Origin: a bacterium
GTDB lineage: Bacteria; Planctomycetota; Planctomycetia; Pirellulales; Pirellulaceae
Length of the DNA stretch: 64,000 bases
Assembly (NCBI GenBank): GCA_016124445.1
Contig: WGNR01000010.1
Coordinates: 124,001 to 188,000, forward strand
Reading direction: 5' to 3'
Part shown: positions 46,439 to 55,063 of the stretch, one piece after another
Position numbering within the stretch: the stretch's first letter is position 1
Layout of the letters: every line of letters begins with the position of its first letter
Translations under genes and position numbers: made by a program
Notes under the pieces: model-generated
What the model was told of the DNA's origin: nothing
Database searches by the model: none
Seen by the model: the letters and a program-made list of their open reading frames with translations, nothing else

Positions 46439-48724
46439 CTACTTTTTCTTATCCGCGTACGTATCGATTTCCAGCCGAATCGATGGGTTTTCTGGCAGGT
46501 GAACGCGTACGGTCCAGCCGTCGTCAACGGCCCGATCCGGAATCACGCGGAGGCCAAACCCATGATGCTTGTCGTGATTGATCTGTAGCGATTTGATGTA
46601 GCGAGTGACATCTAAGATGAATTCTTTAGGCGGCGCCCAGGACGGAGCATCGTCGGCTAGCGTCGGTATGATCGTCGTGCTCAATGTGTCTCCGAGGTTA
46701 GCGAAGTTGTAAGGCTGTCCGGGCTTGTGGGTAACTCGCAGAGCTACGGCCCCGATTTTGGTCGGAGCCTTGGCGTGGGCTCGCGTCAAGGGAACGATCA
46801 AACGTGCGGCGGCGATGTCTTTCAGTGGGGGTAGTTCAGGCAGATCGTCGCCGATCAGGTAAACGAGTGCCGGGATCGATTCACGGTCCGTCTTGGGCCA
46901 TTTCAAGAAATCGCCATTTTGAACTTCGCCTGACTTACTGACGAAGTGACCTGGCGTCAGGGAGATGCTGCGAGTCTTGATTGGTCGCTCGGGACGTTTC
47001 GGCGGAGGTTGCGTGCCGGTAAGCAGTGGGTTGGGAAGCGTCTTCAGGGCATCCCCCGGTTTCATCTCCGGAGGCTTTGCAGTCTTGGGAATTGGTAACG
47101 GCTTCTGGCCAGGGGCCACAATTTCACGACGGACAAACAGCATGCGAGGGTAAACCGGATAAAGGTCATCTGGCGTCGGAATATCGATCGTAAGCGTGGC
47201 TGGCAATTCGTTGGCCGAGAATGTCTTTTGCACGACGGTCGGGGTGGTCTCCCAAGAGGCATCGTGAGCGCGGGCGATCTCTTTGCCTTCCAGGAACATC
47301 TGCTCGTAGCTCGTCCGGCGTGCACCCTTGCGGTAGGCGTACGTCACGACCAATTTGTTATCGCTAAGCGAAGCGGGATCGGCGACCGACACGGTCACGG
47401 TGTTGCGTCCCGGGGAAAGAAACGGCAAAGCGAATGGATTGTTCTGCACCGTTGCCTGCAGACGGAGAGTCTTGAGTTGCTTCGCGAACGTCAGTCGGGC
47501 GAGGACTTTGGTCTGTCCCCCCACGATCGCGCCAAAGTCTTTCAGGTCGGCTTTCTTCCACGACTTGCCGTCGTCAATGCTGACCTCGAATTGATCGACA
47601 CCTTCGGCCGTACCGCTGGCCTGAGTTAGGATATAGGGCGACTGTAATTGCACGATAACACGAGCAGGCTTGCCTGGTTCCGCGGGCACCAGGTTATCGC
47701 CTGATTGTTTGATGTTTTCGAGGGATGCAAATGAGTTCAAACAATCGGGACGCGCCAGGTCAGGTCGAAAATCGATCTGGCCATTGGCATAACTTTCGGC
47801 CTTCCAGTCCGGCCCGAGATACGGCTCGGCAATCGGACCTTTTTCGGGTGAGTTGCGAATCTCTTTGTCGCCGCAGGTATGGCATGGCTCGATCTTCGAG
47901 CCTGCCCAGTACCAAGCACCTTCCGCCTTGTCCCAAGTATTGGTCAGCGCAAATCCAGGTGCCAGATTCACGGCCGCGGAATAATCGCCGGTCTCGTGCT
48001 GCATGCCTCCCCAGCCTGGCGAGGGACCGACTCGATTGCGATGCTGTACGCCATTGACCACGCCCTGCAAACCATCTCCACAGACAAGGAATGCCGGGGC
48101 CTGCCAGTTGGCCTTCTCGCCGATCAATTCAAACGCATTGCCTTTCGCGTAAGCCACTCGGCGAGACGGATCGATCTCGAATGCGTCGAAGACCAACTCT
48201 TGTGGGTTGGCAGCCAAGTCGGCTTCCCCTGCGATCGTCCTCCGCGAAGGGTTTTGGGGGTCGGGCATCCAGGCATAGAATTTCAAAAAGACATCCAGGT
48301 AATGCCAGCGGCCGTCGTAAAATACTTCAACCGTCGTATGCCCCGGCCAGCCGACGAATCGCCATTCCCATCCCATGGCTCGCCATAACGCGGATTGTTC
48401 GGCATGAAGCCCGCCACACAGGCTCCAGCCGTAGCAATTGATTTCTTTCAATACAGGAATGCCGCCCGGTTCGCTTGGATAGGCACGGTGATAATGCGTG
48501 AGCCGCATGAAGTTGTAAATCGCGATCGCACGCTCATCGTTCGTTTTGCATCCTCGAGTTACCGAGTCAACGATCGATTTCAGTGACGAACAATCAGGAG
48601 CCTTATCGGGCAGCACCTTGATGTTTTGAACCGTCGACTTGGGCAGTTCGTCGCCCGGAAGTTCGTTCGCAAGGCAAAGCGGTAGGATAACCAAAACGGC
48701 AAAATGGATCGCTAGATGGCGCAT
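46439..48724 (-). CDS. Secreted transglutaminase-like protein with large C-terminal region, 761 aa
   Basis: Exported protein (signal peptide about 1-19) whose N-terminal domain has the transglutaminase-fold Cys-His-Asp order: C103 in SLCGGLHAEQ, H129 in GWPGHTTVEVFYDGRW and D144 in HYLDVFLKFY. The remaining 600 residues contain beta-rich stretches that I cannot assign and Pro-rich linkers (about 530-580). Function unknown. A protease or amidase acting on envelope or extracellular peptides is an inference from the fold only. It shares an upstream promoter segment with the adjacent sulfatase gene. Confidence 0.72.
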   Translation of the reverse strand: MRHLAIHFAVLVILPLCLANELPGDELPKSTVQNIKVLPDKAPDCSSLKSIVDSVTRGCKTNDERAIAIYNFMRLTHYHRAYPSEPGGIPVLKEINCYGWSLCGGLHAEQSALWRAMGWEWRFVGWPGHTTVEVFYDGRWHYLDVFLKFYAWMPDPQNPSRRTIAGEADLAANPQELVFDAFEIDPSRRVAYAKGNAFELIGEKANWQAPAFLVCGDGLQGVVNGVQHRNRVGPSPGWGGMQHETGDYSAAVNLAPGFALTNTWDKAEGAWYWAGSKIEPCHTCGDKEIRNSPEKGPIAEPYLGPDWKAESYANGQIDFRPDLARPDCLNSFASLENIKQSGDNLVPAEPGKPARVIVQLQSPYILTQASGTAEGVDQFEVSIDDGKSWKKADLKDFGAIVGGQTKVLARLTFAKQLKTLRLQATVQNNPFALPFLSPGRNTVTVSVADPASLSDNKLVVTYAYRKGARRTSYEQMFLEGKEIARAHDASWETTPTVVQKTFSANELPATLTIDIPTPDDLYPVYPRMLFVRREIVAPGQKPLPIPKTAKPPEMKPGDALKTLPNPLLTGTQPPPKRPERPIKTRSISLTPGHFVSKSGEVQNGDFLKWPKTDRESIPALVYLIGDDLPELPPLKDIAAARLIVPLTRAHAKAPTKIGAVALRVTHKPGQPYNFANLGDTLSTTIIPTLADDAPSWAPPKEFILDVTRYIKSLQINHDKHHGFGLRVIPDRAVDDGWTVRVHLPENPSIRLEIDTYADKKK

Positions 48725-48775
48725 GCAAGCTATCCCGTCAATCGAAAAGGTTGGGAAGGGGATTCAAAGACGGAC

Positions 48776-48840
48776 GGATCAATAGGGAAGGTTGAGAAGA
48801 TCCGTTTCAAGATAGCTAATTGGCCAGCCGATGCAAGTTT
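48776..48840 (-). promoter_or_regulatory. Promoter of transglutaminase-like gene, copy B of a shared upstream element
   Basis: Minus-strand TTGCAT (48831-48836), 16-nt spacer, TATCTT (48809-48814), followed by the conserved GAAACGGATC-like and CTCAACC text also found in copy A. Confidence 0.65.
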
Positions 48841-48847
48841 TCCCCGT

Positions 48848-49660
48848 CTAGACCGGCGAAAGAACAGCCTGCTTCATGTTGTCGAAGTGTGCCAGCGAGT
48901 CGGCAAAGAATTCTTCGGACAAAATGGCATAGCGGTCGAGCGCCTTTTCCGTGTACTGCCAGCCAACGCTCGCAGCAATGTCGAAGGCCTTCAAGCCGCA
49001 CGCGATTCGCTCTTCCTTTCGATCAAATTTCCAGAACTGCAGCCAATATCCTGTGGGAAAGTAGGCGAAGCGAACAGCCGGCATCAGCGCGATCGACTTC
49101 ATCAGCGGCCAGTCGAATTGGCTGACCGCTTGTTCGATACGCGGACCAACGACATGTTCCTGCTCGTCGAGGAAATGTGCTTCAAATACTTCGCGTTTAG
49201 TTTGATCGTCCAGCGGTTGACCGCTTTTATTGGCTGCGTGAACTTTTCGCAAAGCGTTAAGAAGTTCTGGCCTGACCAGTTGCCCGGCGTCTGGATGGTC
49301 GCCGTGCAACTTTGTGAAGTGATACAGGGTATAAATCTGGACACATACACGCCGGTTGACCTCACGGAATGCCTCGGCGAAGTCAACCAGTGCGGCCAAC
49401 TTCTGCTGCCGCCGCAGGGGCTGTCCGACATATTGCCAGGAAAAGAGTTCGCCAAGTGTCATCCCGAAGGCAAAGTAGCCGCGGGCCCAGAGTGCCCCGT
49501 GGGCCGCGATCAGCGGAAAGATATGATTGCGGCCCGAGTCTTCGTATATGTGGTGATACGTGGCCGCTCGCTGAGACAATTGTGTCGTCGTTCCCGCCAG
49601 GCGAACCGCCTCGGCGTGCAGCGAGTCATAGTCTCGCTGCTTTTGGGCAAGCGTGGTCAT
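48848..49660 (-). CDS. Hypothetical protein, 270 aa
   Basis: Not recognised. It is a soluble protein without signal peptide, helical and rich in aromatic residues, with His/Glu-rich stretches (RAATYHHIYEDSGRNHIFPL, TLYHFTKLHGDH, EAHFLDEQEHVVGPRIE) that could be metal ligands of an all-alpha fold. The start MTTLAQKQRDYDSLH is at 49660. It is transcribed towards the transglutaminase-like gene, which has its own promoter element (48776-48840) just before its start. Confidence 0.6.
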   Translation of the reverse strand: MTTLAQKQRDYDSLHAEAVRLAGTTTQLSQRAATYHHIYEDSGRNHIFPLIAAHGALWARGYFAFGMTLGELFSWQYVGQPLRRQQKLAALVDFAEAFREVNRRVCVQIYTLYHFTKLHGDHPDAGQLVRPELLNALRKVHAANKSGQPLDDQTKREVFEAHFLDEQEHVVGPRIEQAVSQFDWPLMKSIALMPAVRFAYFPTGYWLQFWKFDRKEERIACGLKAFDIAASVGWQYTEKALDRYAILSEEFFADSLAHFDNMKQAVLSPV

Positions 49661-49884
49661 AGCCCAATACCTTTGTCGTTCATTGAGTGGGGTGGTTGTT
49701 CTTAAGAGGTAGACCGAAGCAGACCCGATGGTGACAACCTGTTTTCGAAAAGATTCCTCGAAAGGTTTTTAGTCCCTACAATAGTGATGGGTGCCGCTGT
49801 CGCTACTAGCGTTGCCCTAAGTTGAAGACACCCCCGCGGTTTCCTTTCCGAAACCGCTTTTCCCCATCGAGCAAGGAGAGTCCC

Positions 49885-51396
49885 ATGATCTTGTCGACAA
49901 CCGCCCCCAGTGCCCGCCGCGAGACACAAGCGTTCATTGACCAGCCACACCAACTGCTCATCGATGGCCAATGGATCCCGGCCGCTTCGGGCAAGACGTT
50001 CGATGTTTTCAATCCGGCCGACGGCAGCAAGCTGGCATCCGTCGCGGAAGGAGAGAAGGCAGATGTCGACAAGGCGGTTGCCGCTGCCCGCCGGGCATTC
50101 GATAGCGGCCCATGGCCGGCGATGACTCCTTCGCAGCGCGGCAAGTTGATTTGGAAGCTCGCCGATTTGATGGATCGCCATATCGAAGAATTTGCCGAGA
50201 TCGAATCACTCGACAATGGCAAGCCGAAAGCAGTTGCCGCCGCGGCCGACGTTCCGCTGGCGATCGACCTGTTCCGCTACATGGCTGGCTGGGCGACGAA
50301 GATCGAAGGGACGACGATTCCCATCTCGGTTCCCTATCTCGATGGTGCCGAGTTCCATAGCTATACGCTTCGCGAACCGGTTGGCGTGGTCGGGCAGATC
50401 ATTCCTTGGAACTTCCCCTTGCTGATGGCGGCTTGGAAGCTGGGGCCGGCATTGGCGACCGGTTGTACCGTCGTGCTAAAGGTGGCTGAAGAAACCCCGC
50501 TGTCAGCACTGCGGCTGGGTCATCTGATCCAAGAGGCTGGCTTCCCGCCGGGAGTGGTGAACATTGTGACCGGTTTTGGCGAGACCGCCGGCGCAGCGCT
50601 CTCCGCGCACCCCGATGTCGACAAGATCGCATTTACCGGTTCGACCGAAGTAGGCAAACTGATCGTCAAAGGGGCCGGTGAAACCAACTTGAAGAAGGTT
50701 ACGCTCGAACTGGGTGGCAAGAGCCCCAACATCATTCTGCCTGACGCCGATCTTCCGGCTGCCATTGCCGGCGCGGCCAATGCAATCTTCTTCAATCATG
50801 GTCAGTGCTGCTGTGCAGGCTCGCGATTGTTTGTGCATCGCAGCCAGTTCGATCAGGTCGTCGATGGCGTCGCAACCGAAGCGGCGAAGATCAAGCTCGG
50901 ACCTGGGATGCATCCCGATACCACCATGGGGCCAATGGTTTCCAAAATTCAGCAGGACCGCGTTTGTGGCTATCTCGATGCGGGTGCCCATGAAGGTGCC
51001 CGGGCGGTCATTGGAGGTAAGCGACCCGAAAGTGAAGGTTACTTTGTCGAGCCAACGGTGCTGATCGATACCAAGTCAAGCATGAAGGTAATCCAGGAAG
51101 AGATCTTCGGGCCAGTCGTCGCGGCCGTTCCTTTTGACGATGTCGATCAATTGGTCCAAGCGGCAAACAACAGTGTCTACGGCCTGGCCGCGGCGGTTTG
51201 GACGAAAGACATCAGCGCCGGCCACCGCCTGGCCAAACGGATCAAGGCGGGTACCGTGTGGGTGAATTGCTACAACGTATTCGATGCATCGCTTCCCTTC
51301 GGCGGCTATAAGCAGTCTGGCTGGGGGCGTGAAATGGGATACGAAGCAATCAATCTCTACACGCAAACCAAAGCGGTCACACTGCAGCTTAAGTAG
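49885..51396 (+). CDS. NAD(P)-dependent aldehyde dehydrogenase
   Basis: 503-aa class-1/2-like aldehyde dehydrogenase that oxidises an aldehyde to the acid. The motifs are VGQIIPWNFPLLMAAWKLGP, FTGSTEVGK, LELGGKSPNI (catalytic Glu) and FFNHGQCCCAGSRLFV (catalytic Cys), and the closing FGGYKQSGWGREMG is typical of betaine-aldehyde/retinal-type ALDH. AAGGAGAG before ATG 49885 decides the start, leaving a 21-residue upstream extension out. Substrate unknown. A terminator follows. Confidence 0.95.
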   Translation: MILSTTAPSARRETQAFIDQPHQLLIDGQWIPAASGKTFDVFNPADGSKLASVAEGEKADVDKAVAAARRAFDSGPWPAMTPSQRGKLIWKLADLMDRHIEEFAEIESLDNGKPKAVAAAADVPLAIDLFRYMAGWATKIEGTTIPISVPYLDGAEFHSYTLREPVGVVGQIIPWNFPLLMAAWKLGPALATGCTVVLKVAEETPLSALRLGHLIQEAGFPPGVVNIVTGFGETAGAALSAHPDVDKIAFTGSTEVGKLIVKGAGETNLKKVTLELGGKSPNIILPDADLPAAIAGAANAIFFNHGQCCCAGSRLFVHRSQFDQVVDGVATEAAKIKLGPGMHPDTTMGPMVSKIQQDRVCGYLDAGAHEGARAVIGGKRPESEGYFVEPTVLIDTKSSMKVIQEEIFGPVVAAVPFDDVDQLVQAANNSVYGLAAAVWTKDISAGHRLAKRIKAGTVWVNCYNVFDASLPFGGYKQSGWGREMGYEAINLYTQTKAVTLQLK

Positions 51397-51423
51397 TCCC
51401 GGCCCGCTTATCGCTGACACACG

Positions 51424-51455
51424 AAAAGGGGACGTTCCCAGGAGCGTCCCTTTTT
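51424..51455 (+). terminator. Rho-independent terminator after aldehyde dehydrogenase gene
   Basis: Stem around GGGACG (51429-51434) / CGTCCC (51445-51450), flanked by A and T runs so that it extends by A-T pairs, followed by five T. Confidence 0.85.
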
Positions 51456-51532
51456 GACGTTGGTGACGCCGCGCGATACAAAGGAGGTCGCGCGGACCAA
51501 CACCCTAACCCTTTTCTCTCGGAGCCTCCGCC

Positions 51533-53092
51533 ATGCATTCCCCCTTCCGAGCCCCACTCAACGTCTCTCGTCGACAAATGCTTCGCTCGGGTGCCCTGTG
51601 CGGAGGTCTGTTTGCTTTGGGCAACCTTGGCGTCTTGTCGCAACTTCGGCCAGTTTCAGCCGAGGAAGCCAAGCTCGATCCCAACATCGTCAGGCTCGAT
51701 TCGAGTATCGAACCGTTGGTGCGCTTGATCGAGCAAACTCCACGGGAGAAGCTGTTGGAAGAAGTCGCCGCGCGGATCAAACAGGGAACCGGTTATCGCG
51801 AAGTCCTGGCGGCGCTGCTCTTGGCCGGCGTAAGAAACATCGAGCCGCGGCCGAGCGTTGGTTTCAAGTTTCATGCTGTCTTGGTAGTGAACTCGGCTCA
51901 CCTGGCAAGTCTCTCTTCCCCGGACGAACATCGCTGGCTACCGATCTTCTGGGCGCTCGATTATTACAAAGTGGCCGCGCAACGGGACGTTCAGGAACGG
52001 GGCGACTGGACGATGTCAGCGATGGACGACAGCAAGATCGTGCCGCACGCCAAGGCCAGGGCAATGTTCATCGAAGCGATGGACAACTGGGACGAAGCCA
52101 AGGCCGATGTCGCCGCGGCCAGTCTGGCCCGGACTGGCGGAGTGAACGAGATCTATCGGCTACTGTTCAAGTATGGCTCGCGAGATTATCGGAGCATCGG
52201 GCACAAGGCGATCTACGTCGCCAACAGCTATCGTACGCTCGGCTGCATCGGCTGGCAGCATGCCGAGCCGGTCCTTCGCAGCCTGACCTATGCGCTACTG
52301 ATGCATGAAGGAAGTAACCCGGCCCAGCGCGACGATGAGGCCGATCGGCCTTTCCGCCGCAACGAAGAAATCGCCGCCAAGCTACGCGACGATTGGACTT
52401 CCGGCAAACTTGATCCGGGTGCCACCCAGGCCATGATTGAAACGCTGCGAAGCGGCTCCAACGACGATGCCTGCGATCAGGTCGTGCAGTTGATCAACGC
52501 CGGGGCGAGCCCTCAAAGCATCTGGGATGCCATCCATATTGTCTCAGGCGAGATGGTGATGCAGCAGCCAGCGATCGTTCCACTGCATAGCGTCACCACG
52601 ACCAATGCCTTGCGCTATGCCTACCAGGTTTGCGGCGATGACCAGACTCGGCGGTTGCTTTTACTTCAGAACGCCGCGTTCCTGCCGATGTTCCGCGCCG
52701 GCATGCAGGGACGCGGGCAGGTAAAAGAGTTGACCATTGTGGATCTGGAGCCTGAGCAGCCTAAAGGAGATGCCAATCAGGCGGTCGAAGAGATTTTTGC
52801 CAAGCTCGGCAGCGACTCGATGTCGGCGGCACGGATGACGCGTGGATTCCTGCAGCAAGGAGAGCACCACGACGAAAATGCGAGACGGTTGATCGATGCG
52901 GCTCGGTTCCTGGTTTTCCAAAAGGGAGACGATGCCCACGACTACAAATTCAGTTCGGCGCTGCTGGAAGATTACTACCACGTCTCGCCGAAGTGGCGTG
53001 ATGCGTACCTGGCATCGAATATCTTCCTGCTGCAAAACTCGCAAAAGCGCGACAACCAGTTGGTCCAGCGCATCGAAGCGGCCTTGTCGTAA
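51533..53092 (+). CDS. Tat-exported protein of unknown function, 519 aa
   Basis: Twin-arginine signal (NVSRRQMLRSGALCGGLFALG, RR at 13-14) followed by a helical protein. Conserved-looking patches with His are SVGFKFHAVLVVNSAHLASL, NEIYRLLFKYGSRDYRSIGHKAIYVAN, GWQHAEPVLRSLTYALLMHEG and IVPLHSVTTTNALRYAY. The His spacing suggests a cofactor or metal site, and Tat export agrees with a folded cofactor protein, but I cannot name a family. It precedes the retron locus by 84 nt on the same strand, probably by chance. Confidence 0.6.
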   Translation: MHSPFRAPLNVSRRQMLRSGALCGGLFALGNLGVLSQLRPVSAEEAKLDPNIVRLDSSIEPLVRLIEQTPREKLLEEVAARIKQGTGYREVLAALLLAGVRNIEPRPSVGFKFHAVLVVNSAHLASLSSPDEHRWLPIFWALDYYKVAAQRDVQERGDWTMSAMDDSKIVPHAKARAMFIEAMDNWDEAKADVAAASLARTGGVNEIYRLLFKYGSRDYRSIGHKAIYVANSYRTLGCIGWQHAEPVLRSLTYALLMHEGSNPAQRDDEADRPFRRNEEIAAKLRDDWTSGKLDPGATQAMIETLRSGSNDDACDQVVQLINAGASPQSIWDAIHIVSGEMVMQQPAIVPLHSVTTTNALRYAYQVCGDDQTRRLLLLQNAAFLPMFRAGMQGRGQVKELTIVDLEPEQPKGDANQAVEEIFAKLGSDSMSAARMTRGFLQQGEHHDENARRLIDAARFLVFQKGDDAHDYKFSSALLEDYYHVSPKWRDAYLASNIFLLQNSQKRDNQLVQRIEAALS

Positions 53093-53176
53093 AGTTTCCG
53101 GATTCGTGCCGTAAGCACGTTTGCTGCTTGCGAGCCGTTTGGGGCTGCCCTATGATCTGGGGGCTCGCTTGTCACC

Positions 53177-55063
53177 ATGGGTCGGTTGCTTGTCATGGCC
53201 GCAAAAACGCCTCTCCAAAAAATGCTTGCCGAACTGTTCGAGGCCCAACCCGACGATCTGCGGCTGCGCGATCATCTCGAAGGGTTTAAACACAACAAGC
53301 ATTTCCCGGGGCACACCTGGTTTTGGGGGCCGATTCTGTATGCCCGCAACAAGGCCGTGTTTCGCACGCTGATCATGACCTACTTCTCGGATACCGATTG
53401 GAAGTGGAACCAGATCAAATGGGCCAGTCATGCCGATCGGCTAGAACCGTGGCTCGAAGCGGCCAGGGAAGGACGCGATTCACCGCTTGTACGGCGGCTG
53501 TTGCAATGGAAGTATCGATCCAGCTCTTGGGGCGTCGATCAAAAGGCCTGGAAGAACGCGATGATGGCCGCTTACCGCGATGCGCCGTCGGCCGCGGCCC
53601 GGGCGATCGTGCTGGACGAATTCGAGACCCGGTTCGAACTCGACGAACCGATGGCGTTGGAACTGTATGGCATCGATCGCAACAGCGGCCCGTTTCTGTT
53701 GCAGCATTTGTCATTCAGTTTTTGGTCCGGTAGCCAGCGTAGCAAACTTTGGAAGCAATTGGCCGAGCGGTTCCAGGCTGCCGGTGACGAAGAGCTCTAC
53801 TTTCAACTGTATCGCAAGCAGATGCCGCTCAAAGAGTGGCAAGCCGAAGTGCTTGCCCTGGCCGAGCGTATTTCCAACGCCGACGAGTTGAACCAGGAAC
53901 TGCAGCGCCGTCATCCTGAAGGCTGGGGGCTGACCCTCAGCGATACCGGAATCAAATTGCTGAAGTCACGCGGCCGGGACGTGCTGCCTTATGTCGCGGC
54001 CAACCTCGAGTCGTTCGTCGAAGGTTGGTTCAGCGATCGGGCAAATCAATTCGTCAAACTGGCCGAAGAGAAAGAGTGGTGGGATCTTTGGTCGACTGTC
54101 ATCCGCAAAGGCTGGAGCCCGGATCGGTTCAACCAGGCGATTAAGAAACTGCTGAGCGACGATCGCATCTCCGAAGCGGATCTTCTCGAACGTCTGCGAA
54201 CGCTCGCGGGTGTTTCGGCCGAGTGGAACTGGGGCGGCTTTGGGTTCGCTCGCATCCATACGTTGAAAGATGACTTGGCCGAGCGGCTCTATCGCCGCTA
54301 TCCCGATTTAATCCATGGTCCCTTCAAGCCGAACGTCACGCCTGTCTGGTGGCAAGGCTTTCCGAAGCTTCTTGCCGCGGCTCAGGCCGCCGAGGACGAC
54401 GAGTTGGTCGACCTGTTGGCAAGCCGCTATGCGACCCAGGTTCGCTACGAAAACATGTACTACGCCGCGAAGGAACGCAACCAGATCGTCGATACGGCGG
54501 ATCAACTGGGGGCCTACTATCAAGAACTCCGCGATCGCGACCCGGACACATTCACTCGCCGCGCTGCTAACGTTTTGACGCGTATGCCAGGCCACTCGGT
54601 CTTTAGCTATGGGCAGCTATTGAAGACGAATCAGCTTGCTCGTCTGCTTTTCGTCCGCTCTTTTCCCGCGTATCTGGCGGTACCTGAGGCGGTCCGCGAT
54701 TTAGTGGAAGGATCGAGTATTTACGTTCAGATGCTTGGCTATCGCGTCCTGGCTCAAGACGATCCCCGGGCAGAGAAGCTGGCGGTTGAAACGATCGATA
54801 TCTTGCTCGGCACGCTCCTTCGTCCGCTGCATCGCAAGACCCGGATCGCGGCGTTTGGTGCACTGCGCAGTGCGGCCAAGGCCGATGCCGAGGTTGCCCA
54901 GCGTGTACTCGATCGCGCCCGCGAGGCACTCCGCCTGCCTGATAAACGCTATCCCAAAGAAGAACTGATCGGCTTGATCGGCCAGATCCTTAGCCTGCGG
55001 CCAGAGTTGCGCAGCGAAGCGGAACGTCCGGTGATCTATGGGCTTGAGGAGGCGCTGTCATGA
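53177..55063 (+). CDS. Helical-repeat (ARM/HEAT-like) protein, retron accessory
   Basis: 628 aa, soluble, almost all helical. Repeated two-helix units with Trp and Leu at regular distance (for example KAWKNAMMAAYRDAPSAAARAIVLDEFE, LWKQLAERFQAAGDEELYFQL, EWWDLWSTVIRKGWSPDRFNQAIK) suggest an armadillo/HEAT-type solenoid. No enzyme motif was found. Its stop overlaps the start of the SWIM gene (ATGA), and the three genes to the RT form one unit, so it is very likely an accessory or effector-support part of the retron. ATG 53195 is an alternative start. Confidence 0.75.
   Translation: MGRLLVMAAKTPLQKMLAELFEAQPDDLRLRDHLEGFKHNKHFPGHTWFWGPILYARNKAVFRTLIMTYFSDTDWKWNQIKWASHADRLEPWLEAAREGRDSPLVRRLLQWKYRSSSWGVDQKAWKNAMMAAYRDAPSAAARAIVLDEFETRFELDEPMALELYGIDRNSGPFLLQHLSFSFWSGSQRSKLWKQLAERFQAAGDEELYFQLYRKQMPLKEWQAEVLALAERISNADELNQELQRRHPEGWGLTLSDTGIKLLKSRGRDVLPYVAANLESFVEGWFSDRANQFVKLAEEKEWWDLWSTVIRKGWSPDRFNQAIKKLLSDDRISEADLLERLRTLAGVSAEWNWGGFGFARIHTLKDDLAERLYRRYPDLIHGPFKPNVTPVWWQGFPKLLAAAQAAEDDELVDLLASRYATQVRYENMYYAAKERNQIVDTADQLGAYYQELRDRDPDTFTRRAANVLTRMPGHSVFSYGQLLKTNQLARLLFVRSFPAYLAVPEAVRDLVEGSSIYVQMLGYRVLAQDDPRAEKLAVETIDILLGTLLRPLHRKTRIAAFGALRSAAKADAEVAQRVLDRAREALRLPDKRYPKEELIGLIGQILSLRPELRSEAERPVIYGLEEALS

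Noticed and set aside
53093..53176. Inclusion of the 519-aa Tat protein in the retron operon
   Set aside because: It is exported while retron parts are cytoplasmic, and no coupling or shared motif is seen. Proximity alone is not enough.
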